This document shows positions 1 to 5,638 of a DNA stretch of 6,664 nucleotides, piece after piece. The notes under the pieces are model-generated. The model saw only the letters and a program-made list of their open reading frames with translations. It made no database searches and was not told the DNA's origin. The DNA comes from DASYAN01 sp036501345 (GTDB taxonomy: Bacteria; Chloroflexota; Ktedonobacteria; Ktedonobacterales; Ktedonobacteraceae). Position 1 is the first letter of the stretch. Every line of letters begins with the position of its first letter. Where the stretch lies: contig DASYAN010000158.1 of the NCBI GenBank assembly GCA_036501345.1, positions 1-6,664 on the forward strand. Reading direction: 5' to 3'. A program made the translations under genes and the position numbers.

Positions 1-763
1 CGCGGAGCAAGGTATCACGGAATTATGTGGTGAGATCGATGCCCTGATCACCGTTCCCAATGATCGCTTATTGACAACTGTCAGCCGAGAACGAAGCCTG
101 TCTGAGGCGTTTAAGGTGGCAGATGATGTCCTGCGTCAGGGCGTCCAGGGTATTGCAGAAGTTATCAATGTGCCGGGTATGGTCAACGTCGATTTCGCAG
201 ATGTGCGCAGCGTCTTATGTGAGGCAGGGACTGCACTGATGAGTATTGGCCAGGGGAAGGGTCGTAATCGAGCCCAGGTCGCTGCAGAAGAGGCTATCGC
301 TGGAGGTTTCCTCAATGTCACCATTCGTGGCGCAAAACGTGTCCTCTTCAATATTAGCGGCGGCGAGGATATGACTCTTTTTGAGGTTAATGAGGTTGCA
401 GAACGTATTGGAGCAGCTATCGATAATGTAGCAGATATTATCTTTGGGGCAGTCATTGATCCTACCCTGGGAGACACCATGCGCGTGACCTTGATCGCAG
501 CAGGCATGGAAGATCTGCATACAGCACGAACTGGGGCAATCCACCTCGACTCATCATTTCGTTCCCCACAATCCCAGATGACCAAAACGGCTCTAACGGC
601 TACCCCAGTCACACCAAATCCCTCGAGGACGTCGCTTGTTCCGCCGCCGACGGTACCACCGTCAACACAGCCAAGCGGAACGGCAACACAAGGACGACAG
701 CAGCGTAGCCTGAACGACCTGCGAAGTATTCGCAGTATGGGGCGTCGACAGGATGAGCGCTAA
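1..763 (+). CDS. ftsZ: Cell division protein FtsZ, C-terminal part (5' end outside window)
   Basis: FtsZ is the tubulin-like GTPase that polymerises at mid-cell into the Z ring and recruits the division machinery. The reading frame is open from base 2, so the N-terminal nucleotide-binding half with the GGGTGSG box lies upstream of the window; 253 residues are visible. Recognisable FtsZ blocks, in visible-residue numbering, are IPNDRLL-like TVPNDRLL (18-24), ADDVLRQGVQGI (40-51) and the catalytic T7 synergy loop NVDFADVR (62-69), which completes the GTPase site of the next subunit. The C-terminal subdomain continues to about residue 175. It is followed by a Pro/Thr/Ser/Gln-rich disordered linker (about 187-233) and a basic tail ending RRQDER. 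The usual C-terminal D-I-P-x-F-L peptide that binds FtsA, SepF or ZipA is not apparent. The gene converges on the minus-strand KGG gene across a hairpin terminator. Family assignment is very secure. Confidence 0.97.
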   Translation, partial: AEQGITELCGEIDALITVPNDRLLTTVSRERSLSEAFKVADDVLRQGVQGIAEVINVPGMVNVDFADVRSVLCEAGTALMSIGQGKGRNRAQVAAEEAIAGGFLNVTIRGAKRVLFNISGGEDMTLFEVNEVAERIGAAIDNVADIIFGAVIDPTLGDTMRVTLIAAGMEDLHTARTGAIHLDSSFRSPQSQMTKTALTATPVTPNPSRTSLVPPPTVPPSTQPSGTATQGRQQRSLNDLRSIRSMGRRQDER

Positions 764-783
764 CCTATACCATCACAACAAAA

Positions 784-826
784 GAGACTTGGTAACAATT
801 GTGAATTATAAATGTTACCAAGTCTC
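784..826. terminator. Bidirectional hairpin terminator between ftsZ and the KGG gene
   Basis: A perfect 14-bp inverted repeat, GAGACTTGGTAACA (784-797) and TGTTACCAAGTCTC (813-826), encloses a 15-nt A/T-rich loop. On the minus strand the stem is followed by TTTTGTTGT, a usable U-tract, so it best fits termination of the KGG gene. On the plus strand the tail is only CTTCTGAG, so termination of ftsZ would rest mainly on the stem. Its place between two convergent genes supports this reading. Confidence 0.8.
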
Positions 827-861
827 CTTCTGAGCGAATTATATTCTATCCTTAAGCTATC

Positions 862-1149
862 CTACTGATTTTCTACAACTTCTACAACAGGAGTAGTTGC
901 TCGACTACGCTCGCCCCCCTTCTTTCCGATTCGTGAATAGAACTCAGACCCTCGCTGACGCTTGGTAGCCTCGCCGCCCTTCTTTCCAATCTCGGCATAG
1001 AATTGTGGACCCCGTTTCTCCTTCACCTTTTTACCGCCCATCTTTCCGATCCTTGAATAGAATTCTGGTCCATACTTCTCACGTACAGCTTGACCACCAT
1101 GTTTGGCCTTTTGTGACCCCGGCTCGGGTCCGCGTTTGTTGTTTGCCAT
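862..1149 (-). CDS. KGG-repeat stress-induced protein (GsiB-like)
   Basis: This is a 95-aa, very hydrophilic, lysine- and glycine-rich protein made almost entirely of 20-residue repeats. KHGG begins the first repeat at residue 16, KMGG the second at 36, KKGG the third at 56 and KKGG a partial fourth at 76. Each full repeat ends in a G-x-x-FY-x-x-IG block. This is the architecture of the Pfam KGG family (general stress protein B/GsiB of Bacillus and plant group-1 LEA proteins), linked to desiccation, heat and osmotic stress and thought to act as hydrated, disordered protectants; the biochemical role is not settled. No signal peptide or membrane segment is visible, so it should be cytosolic. 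The ATG at 1149 follows a weak purine-rich stretch (GGCGGG about 10 nt upstream). No convincing sigma-70 promoter was found in the 92 bp to larB. The gene ends at the shared terminator facing ftsZ. Confidence 0.9.
   Translation of the reverse strand: MANNKRGPEPGSQKAKHGGQAVREKYGPEFYSRIGKMGGKKVKEKRGPQFYAEIGKKGGEATKRQRGSEFYSRIGKKGGERSRATTPVVEVVENQ
901..1104 (-). repeat. 60-bp tandem coding repeats in the KGG gene
   Basis: Three 60-bp coding units (1104-1045, 1044-985, 984-925) plus a partial fourth (924-901) encode the 20-residue KGG motif. On the plus strand the repeat is seen as recurring CCGCCC/TTCTTTCC(G/A)AT blocks. The copies are diverged at the DNA level, so they look like old protein repeats rather than a recent expansion. 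Confidence 0.85.
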
Positions 1150-1222
1150 AGAAGAAAGTCCCGCCTCTCTATAAACTTCTCACCCATCCTCACTTAACCA
1201 CTCGCGGTGAGACATTCTAATC

Positions 1223-1260
1223 AGAACATCTCGCTGCTTCCCTACTGCGACTGATGTTCT
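1223..1260 (-). terminator. Possible hairpin at the 3' end of larB
   Basis: AGAACATC (1223-1230) pairs with GATGTTCT (1253-1260). An inner TCGC/GCGA stem (1231-1234 with 1247-1250) adds four pairs across a 2-nt bulge. The structure covers the larB stop codon. No U-tract follows on the minus strand, so intrinsic termination is doubtful; it could instead be a 3'-end stabilising stem. Confidence 0.3.
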
Positions 1261-2054
1261 CGCGCATGCGCTACACGATTGGCAATCAAGGCTGCCATAA
1301 TGCCTGCTCCTACACCATTATCGATGTTCACAACAGAAAGCCCAGGCGCACACGTTTGCAACATCGAAAGTAATGCGGCAATCCCTTTACCACCCAGTCC
1401 ATAGCCAATCGATGTTGGCAACCCAATAACTGGCACCGGTACTAATCCCGCAACGACTGATGGCAAAGCCCCATCCATGCCTGCAGCGACAATAACCACA
1501 TCTACCTCATGTGCAAGAAGATCACGCAATGGCTCGAATAAACGATGTAATCCCGCAACTCCTACATCATAAACATACGTGACCTGACAACCCATCTCAT
1601 CCGCAATCAGAGCAGCCTCTTCAGCTACTGGAACATCCGACGTGCCAGCACTAATCACACCCACATGCCCCCCTGTACGCACAGGCACATAGTCGGGCCG
1701 AGAAATAACCATAGCATGAGCCACCTCATGAACACGAACCGTGTATTCCTGAAAAGCTGCACTGACAGGTGCAATCAAATCTGGACAGAGACGACTAATA
1801 ATGGCACGACCCGATCCTGCGAGCAATCCTTGCACCATAACAATGATTTGCGCAGCATCTTTGGTTTCTCCAAAAACAATTTCCGGTACCCCTTTGCGCT
1901 GCTCACGTCCAGTATCAGGACGAATTTTCATTACAGATGAGGTAGCAGAATATGATGCTTGGGATGCATTTTGCGATGTTGTTTGTTGCTCAAAGAGTCC
2001 TTCGTCAAGCAATTGCTTCATTATTTCAAATTGCCTGTCAATATCTTGATTCAC
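1242..2054 (-). CDS. larB: Nickel pincer cofactor biosynthesis protein LarB
   Basis: LarB carboxylates the pyridinium ring of nicotinic acid adenine dinucleotide at C5 and cleaves its phosphoanhydride, giving pyridinium-3,5-biscarboxylic acid mononucleotide. This is the first step to the nickel-pincer nucleotide of lactate racemase and related LarA enzymes; LarE and LarC act afterwards. The C-terminal PurE-like domain is typical: GVISAGTSD (132-140), DVGVAGLHRL (163-172), AAGMDGALPSV (190-200), PTSIGYG (213-219), CAPG (235-238) and NIDNGVGAG (243-251). The N-terminal LarB segment with G-V-P-E-I-V-F-G (about 55-62) is present. A Gln/Ser/Thr-rich linker (about 23-41) precedes it and looks like an extension. 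The protein is cytosolic and about 270 aa, close to the family size. GTG at 2054 was chosen over TTG at 2057 from ribosome-site spacing. No larC, larE or larA lies in the window. Older databases call this family AIR carboxylase-like. Confidence 0.93.
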   Translation of the reverse strand: MNQDIDRQFEIMKQLLDEGLFEQQTTSQNASQASYSATSSVMKIRPDTGREQRKGVPEIVFGETKDAAQIIVMVQGLLAGSGRAIISRLCPDLIAPVSAAFQEYTVRVHEVAHAMVISRPDYVPVRTGGHVGVISAGTSDVPVAEEAALIADEMGCQVTYVYDVGVAGLHRLFEPLRDLLAHEVDVVIVAAGMDGALPSVVAGLVPVPVIGLPTSIGYGLGGKGIAALLSMLQTCAPGLSVVNIDNGVGAGIMAALIANRVAHAREHQSQ

Positions 2055-2060
2055 CAACTA

Positions 2061-2070
2061 CCCTTTCTTT
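2061..2070 (-). promoter_or_regulatory. larB ribosome-binding site deciding the start
   Basis: On the minus strand AAAGAAAGGG is followed by TAG, TTG, GTG. Its AGGG core lies 6 nt before GTG (2054) but only 3 nt before TTG (2057). GTG is therefore the better-spaced start; the two differ by one residue. Confidence 0.55.
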
Positions 2071-2128
2071 AGATCCAATCCCTTATATACAGAATTGCTG
2101 ACAGTGTAGCGGACTCTACCACATGATG

Positions 2129-2157
2129 AGTATACCAAAAGCAATAGGAGGCGACAA
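2129..2157 (-). promoter_or_regulatory. Sigma-70-type promoter of larB
   Basis: On the minus strand TTGTCG (2157-2152, four of six consensus bases) is separated by exactly 17 bp from TATACT (2134-2129, five of six). Transcription would start near 2122, giving a leader of about 68 nt. This suggests larB has its own promoter rather than depending on read-through from clc. No strong terminator was seen between the clc stop and this promoter. Confidence 0.6.
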
Positions 2158-2274
2158 GAGCTAAAACTCAAGAAACAGCGTCTCATTCCAGAGCTTCCAA
2201 TTCTATTGCTCGCAGCTACTCCTCAAGCCATCATAATTAAAGGAAACATGTTCAAGAAAAGGCTAAGAGAATAT

Positions 2275-4318
2275 TTATCGAATTTCATCCGGCAATAAGT
2301 GGATCAGTGGTTCAGTCTCGCCTAGTGGCTTTTTAACTAACCTTTTCGAGAAAAAAGGCATGGAAACCACCAAAGTTTCCTCCGGCAACCGTGCTTCACG
2401 CAGAGGACGACCAACCAACTGCATGCTTGGCTCCATCGTTGTTTCAAGCATGATTGTGCCATCCACCACACTGCGTATATGATGAGGGCTTTTGGTTAGC
2501 ATTTCGCGATAAGTTCGTATAATATCGCTCACTGAGAGAACACCGATCGCTGAGTTCATGTTAACAAAACCCTCAACTTCCACCACAGGAGCCCAGTCTA
2601 TCCGCTTACTAGAGAGCTTTTCCAGGGCTTCATCCAGCTTATCATCTGGTGATATCATCAGTACAGCAGGATTCACTGCATCCTTGACTTGCAGGGTTGT
2701 ACGCTCCTCCTGTGACAGGAGATGGATGTCCTCTCTCATAAGCACACCCTGGAGTTGTCCATCCTGACCAATCACAGGAGCACCACTCTCAGTTTTTTCA
2801 CGTAAGAGCATTTCTGCTTCGATCAGCGTTTGCTCGGGAGTGAAAGATAGTTTGAGTGGAGACATGGCCTGCTGTACAACTAGCGTGGAAAGAAGCGGAA
2901 AGGAGAACTGGAGCTGATGCGCTGGCGAATCAGCACGTGTGGGGAGTTGGCTAACAAAAATAGTTGTATCCCCGACCAGGACAGTTGCGATACTCACAGC
3001 AATCATTGCTGGCGCCAGTATGGATAAGTTATTAGTCATCTCGGCTGCTATCAACATCACCCCCAGAGGTGCATGAGTGATACTGCCAAAAAGTGCCATC
3101 ATACCAACAATTATAAAAGGTGCCGGCATTGCAGGCAAAGCTGGCAATACATGGTAGCAGAGCCGCCAGACCAGAGCGCCAAGCATCCCACCAATCACTA
3201 TGCCTGGTCCAAAGATACCTCCAGAGCCGCCAGAGCCGATCGATAGACCAGTAGTAACAATCTTGGCAAAAGGCAGAATCAGAATTATCCACAACGGCAG
3301 AGATAGTAGACCACTACTCCACATACTTACCTGAACCCAGCCATAGCCTGTACCCATCACCTGGGGCACAGCCATACAGATCAGCCCAATACATAGACCT
3401 CCAATGCCAGGCTTGATCCAGCGAGGAAGAGGAATGCGCTGAAAAAGAGAGGAGATACCCGAGAAACCACGCGCATAGAGTTTCCCAACAAATCCACATA
3501 CAATACCTAGCAATACATAATAGAATAATTGCGGAGGAGAGGTAAAGGCCAAACCTGGAGGCGTCGTGAAAAGTGGCTCCCAGCCTCCCCAGACTCCGAA
3601 GACGCTATAGCCAACAATCGAAGCGATCAGCGCAGGGATCATTGCTTCCATTTCTAAGTCGTTCTTATAAAGTATTTCCGCTGCAATGACCGCTCCGCCA
3701 AGTGGGGCTCTGAAGACGGTACCAATCGCCGACCCGATACTTATTGCCAGCACGATACGACATACGACGGTCTTGCTGATCCAGACGCAACAACCTGCCC
3801 AGTATTGATCCAAAGTCCGCACAGATTTGGGCTGCAGGGCCAGCACGCCCAGCAGAACCACCCGTACCAATAGTAACTGCTGTGGCAAACAGCTTACTCA
3901 GAGGAATACGAGCACGTATTGACGGCTTGCCAGTATGAAAGGAATTAATCATTGAGTCGGTGCCTTGTTTCTCTGTCCCAGGGGCCATACTGTAAACAAT
4001 GGCAGCTCCTAGCAGACCACCGACCATCGTCACAACGGGAAGAAGCCAGGGATGTTTCGACGACCAGAATGGCTGCACTGTCGCAGCACCTTCACCTGTG
4101 GCCTGTGGTTGTCGATAACCAACCAGCCCGACAAGAAAATTACTAGACGTAAAACGGATGAGAGTCAAGAAAGCGATGGAAACTAGGCCAGCAACAATAC
4201 CAATAAGGGTGCCAATAAGCAGCCATTTGAGCAAATAGCGTAGATTCTTGAAACCGCCCTGTGGGTGTCTTAAATGAAAGAAACGGCGTACGAACGTCAT
4301 CAAACTTGAGGATGCCAT
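2275..4318 (-). pseudogene. ClC-family chloride channel/antiporter with CBS and RCK_C-like domains, frameshifted
   Basis: ClC proteins are homodimeric membrane proteins that conduct chloride or exchange it for protons. This gene is in two frames. From ATG 4318 (AGGGGG site 9 nt upstream) the first frame reads to residue R185 and then stops at 3665 after 217 codons. The rest of the family sequence continues in the other frame to the stop at 2275. Removing 7 bp at 3754-3767 gives a continuous 678-aa protein with family-correct spacing between D-R-R and FRAPLGGA. Restored numbering: first helix about 30-55; GTGGSAGRAGP 151-161, where the gating glutamate of G-R/K-E-G-P is Ala159; FRAPLGGA near 200; GIFGP 365-369; Phe452 in DTTIFVSQL, where the central-gate tyrosine is expected; two CBS domains about 481-603; an RCK_C/TrkA-C-like domain about 612-678. 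No other stop or frameshift was seen, so the break is recent, a sequencing or assembly error, or phase-variable. As written, the full protein is not made. Confidence 0.88.
3754..3767 (-). repeat. 7-bp near-perfect tandem duplication causing the clc frameshift
   Basis: On the plus strand GATACGA (3754-3760) is followed directly by CATACGA (3761-3767), six of seven bases identical. On the coding strand this is TCGTATG then TCGTATC. One copy removed gives the codons for D-R-R-I-V-L-A and joins the two frames with no extra residues. A single-base slip would also restore frame but would leave two additional residues. Confidence 0.75.
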
Positions 4319-4327
4319 GCTGAAATG

Positions 4328-4333
4328 CCCCCT
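4328..4333 (-). promoter_or_regulatory. Ribosome-binding site of the clc gene
   Basis: AGGGGG on the minus strand lies 9 nt before ATG 4318. This supports that ATG over the in-frame TTG at 4342, which would lie upstream of the site. Confidence 0.65.
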
Positions 4334-4550
4334 GGGTCTCAATAGTTATCTAGATGCAAGGGGTTGAAAATGGAGATCTCGCCTTTCAAGAGACCTTCAT
4401 CATCAGCTTCCTTGCAATGGCTACCTAAACAGAGCACGAACGGATCACACCTCCGTTGCTGCATCCTCCGTTACAAACTTTTAGAATGCCGTCTAATCAG
4501 CTCCCCTTACTGGTACAAGCAAAAAACAATGCTACTAAAGAGAACATTAT

Positions 4551-4691
4551 CTATCCCAACACAAAGGCGGTAAACAAAACACCAGCACCAATGATGCAGA
4601 TGAAAGCATCTACTACTGTAAGTTTCGCTAATGCAGCCTTTTCTTGTATTTCGCTGTAGAGATCCATGGAAAACTGATTAAATGTCGACAA
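4551..4691 (-). CDS. Unrecognised 46-aa single-pass membrane protein
   Basis: The frame starts at TTG 4691, after AGGAAGGA (4705-4698) with a 6-nt spacer, and ends at TAG 4551. The product has a short polar N-terminus (MSTFNQFSMDLYSEIQEK), then a small amphipathic AALAK stretch. It ends in one continuous hydrophobic segment of about 22 residues with a Gly-Ala-Gly centre, finishing FVLG at the C-terminus. This predicts a tail-anchored-like or single-pass inner-membrane microprotein. Alternative in-frame starts are ATG 4709 (52 aa, poor site) and ATG 4667 (38 aa, no site). It lies 232 bp upstream of the clc start on the same strand, downstream of a plausible promoter, with no obvious terminator between, so co-transcription with clc is likely. 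I do not recognise the family. A chance frame is possible at this size, but the ribosome site and the clean transmembrane segment argue for a gene. Confidence 0.55.
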   Translation of the reverse strand: MSTFNQFSMDLYSEIQEKAALAKLTVVDAFICIIGAGVLFTAFVLG

Positions 4692-4697
4692 CACACA

Positions 4698-4705
4698 TCC
4701 TTCCT
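4698..4705 (-). promoter_or_regulatory. Ribosome-binding site deciding the small membrane protein start
   Basis: AGGAAGGA on the minus strand is a strong Shine-Dalgarno match. It sits 6 nt before TTG 4691. The longer ATG 4709 start overlaps this site and the shorter ATG 4667 is 30 nt past it, so TTG 4691 is preferred. Confidence 0.55.
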
Positions 4706-4799
4706 GCATTCCGTACAAGTCATTGTTTATAGAAAAAGATGGAATGGGCTAAGCACACGTTTATGGTGCATGCAACAACTTAGATCTATCCAATTGCAA

Positions 4800-4823
4800 A
4801 TAGATTTAAGTTTATAAATCTAT
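4800..4823. promoter_or_regulatory. Palindromic operator candidate over the promoter -10 region
   Basis: ATAGATTTA (4800-4808) and TAAATCTAT (4815-4823) form a perfect 9-bp inverted repeat around a 6-bp A/T centre. It covers the -10 box of the minus-strand promoter and the probable start of transcription, where a dimeric repressor could block initiation. A smaller palindrome, TAGATCTA (4781-4788), lies just downstream. No regulator gene is in the window. Confidence 0.45.
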
Positions 4824-4841
4824 CTTAACGGCATTTGTCAA
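4811..4841 (-). promoter_or_regulatory. Minus-strand promoter for the small membrane gene and clc
   Basis: A perfect TTGACA (-35, 4841-4836) is followed after 19 bp by TATAAA (-10, 4816-4811). The spacer is longer than the ideal 17 bp, which could make the promoter weak or activator-dependent. The leader to TTG 4691 would be about 110 nt. Confidence 0.5.
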
Positions 4842-4845
4842 GTAG

Positions 4846-4895
4846 CCTCATCAGTTTTCTCTATTCTTCAGGAGAGTACCTATCAACTGATGAGG
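4846..4895. repeat. 11-bp inverted repeat with 28-nt loop
   Basis: CCTCATCAGTT (4846-4856) and AACTGATGAGG (4885-4895) are perfect complements. The loop contains a second short stem, CTCT (4859-4862) with AGAG (4873-4876). It lies immediately upstream of the -35 box of the minus-strand promoter, so it could be a two-half-site regulator target or an RNA stem on the plus strand. Confidence 0.6.
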
Positions 4896-4912
4896 TCCAC
4901 TCCAAAAGAACG

Positions 4913-4980
4913 CCAAGGCATAGGTAAGGATAGTAGGAATAGCCATAGCCTGATTGGATGAGTGCCTTGGTAGGATTTTT
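4913..4980 (+). terminator. 8-bp stem followed by a T-run, terminator-like
   Basis: CCAAGGCA (4913-4920) pairs with TGCCTTGG (4963-4970) around a 42-nt purine-rich loop. TTTTT follows at 4976-4980. On the plus strand this resembles an intrinsic terminator with a long loop, but no plus-strand gene lies upstream. If real, it would end a leader or small RNA started in this intergenic region. Confidence 0.3.
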
Positions 4981-5014
4981 CTTACATCATTTACTCTCAG
5001 CAGCAGATGTAAGA
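4980..5014. repeat. 9-bp inverted repeat with 17-nt loop
   Basis: TCTTACATC (4980-4988) and GATGTAAGA (5006-5014) are perfect complements. The element abuts the T-run of the preceding stem and is the third hairpin in about 170 bp. Confidence 0.5.
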
Positions 5015-5147
5015 TTGTTAACCCGAGTTATATTGTATTTAGGAACACCGCAATGAAACGGGACGTATCCATAGGATCGTAGCGAAATAACCAGCATGGA
5101 TTGCTCATTTGCAAGGACGATAGTCCTTTTGAGTTTTGAGCAAAGTC

Positions 5148-5609
5148 ATGAAATTAATACCTTTACCGTTACTTATAATAAATCTTCTCTTACTGTTATG
5201 TCTGCTATCTGCTTGCAGATCAGATGTACATCAACTTGCCCTATCTCCAACGGTCACTGTCAATCCAAACTTTCAAACGCAATTAAACGCAGTACCCACT
5301 GTCCCTCCATATCGCTGTGGGGCATGGGCCTCCAATAATACACCCGCAGCAGACACCACCATCACTATCTATGCAAAGCTGACAGAAGATGTCGCAGGGG
5401 TGCCGGGCATCCCTGCGACATCTTCTGTCCATTTTAAGTATGCCAATACCACATTGGATCAGCAACCAGTAAGCGATGGAAATGGCTATGTTAGCTTTAC
5501 TCTTCCACTCCAAGGTCGCCAGCCACGACAGATTCCAGCTACAGTGGATGTAAAATTCGCTACGTCAGGTTCTCCAGTTCAGTGCTCTGCCTTCTTTACG
5601 CCACAATAG
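5148..5609 (+). CDS. Small Ig-like surface lipoprotein, function unknown
   Basis: The 153-aa product starts with a classic lipoprotein signal: MK, a leucine-rich hydrophobic core (residues 3-20) and the lipobox LSAC with the lipidated cysteine at position 23. After signal peptidase II cleavage it should be anchored to the outer face of the membrane. A short linker leads into a beta-rich domain (about 52-153) with alternating hydrophobic strands, an SDGNGYVSFTL stretch (109-119) typical of bacterial Ig-like folds, and two cysteines, C57 and C146, that could form a disulfide. The precise function is unknown. ATG 5148 gives an ideal signal peptide; the in-frame TTG at 5136 would add four residues and neither start has a strong ribosome site. 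The gene is divergent from clc and converges on mutM with a 29-bp gap. A 49-nt hairpin lies inside the coding sequence (5381-5429). Confidence 0.82.
   Translation: MKLIPLPLLIINLLLLLCLLSACRSDVHQLALSPTVTVNPNFQTQLNAVPTVPPYRCGAWASNNTPAADTTITIYAKLTEDVAGVPGIPATSSVHFKYANTTLDQQPVSDGNGYVSFTLPLQGRQPRQIPATVDVKFATSGSPVQCSAFFTPQ
5381..5429. repeat. 49-nt near-perfect palindrome inside the lipoprotein gene
   Basis: GACAGAAGATGTCGCAGGG (5381-5399) and CCCTGCGACATCTTCTGTC (5411-5429) are perfect 19-bp complements. The centre adds a G-T wobble and three more pairs (TGC 5401-5403 with GCA 5407-5409), leaving a CGG loop. The hairpin is translated through as residues 78-94 without breaking the frame. Confidence 0.9.
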
Positions 5610-5638
5610 CCACTATGCTCTTTTCCTTTTTCAGTTGA

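Larger units (their letters stand above)
4692..5147. other. Divergent intergenic region, rich in inverted repeats
   Basis: These 456 bp separate the minus-strand small membrane gene/clc unit from the plus-strand lipoprotein gene. No protein gene could be supported. The stretch holds a minus-strand promoter with an overlapping palindrome (4800-4841) and three larger inverted repeats in a row (4846-4895, 4913-4970, 4980-5014). A 9-codon frame with a ribosome site (5053-5082) and a short hairpin (5113-5128) lie just before the lipoprotein start. No known riboswitch or small RNA was recognised. Confidence 0.6.

Noticed and set aside
862..1149. Reading the KGG protein as a nucleoid or histone-like protein because of its lysine content
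   Set aside because: The regular 20-residue K-x-G-G / FYxxIG pattern fits the KGG/GsiB stress family far better.
2140..2210. 8-bp inverted repeat AGCAATAG/CTATTGCT between larB and clc as a clc terminator
   Set aside because: The 55-nt loop and lack of a T-run make a terminator unlikely.
3032..3499. Cys/Trp-rich minus-strand frames inside clc
   Set aside because: They are out-of-frame shadows of the ClC membrane helices, whose hydrophobic codons read as Cys/Trp/Ser in another frame.
4340..4468. A 42-codon minus-strand frame between the small membrane gene and clc
   Set aside because: Its ATG directly abuts the GGAGG, leaving no spacer, and the product has no recognisable domain, signal or membrane segment.
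4450..4472. Direct repeat CCTCCGTT twice, 15 bp apart
   Set aside because: Eight-base repeats of this kind occur by chance, and no promoter lies next to it to suggest an operator.
4364..4659. Two plus-strand frames of 69 and 67 codons upstream of clc
   Set aside because: They lack ribosome sites and protein-like composition, and overlap in antisense the better-supported small membrane gene.
4846..4910. CTGATGAG on both strands, resembling the hammerhead ribozyme core, and loosely the 3' part of a fluoride riboswitch near a ClC gene
   Set aside because: The required CGAAA segment after stem II is missing on either strand, and the conserved 5' fluoride riboswitch segment is absent. The motif is explained by the 11-bp inverted repeat.
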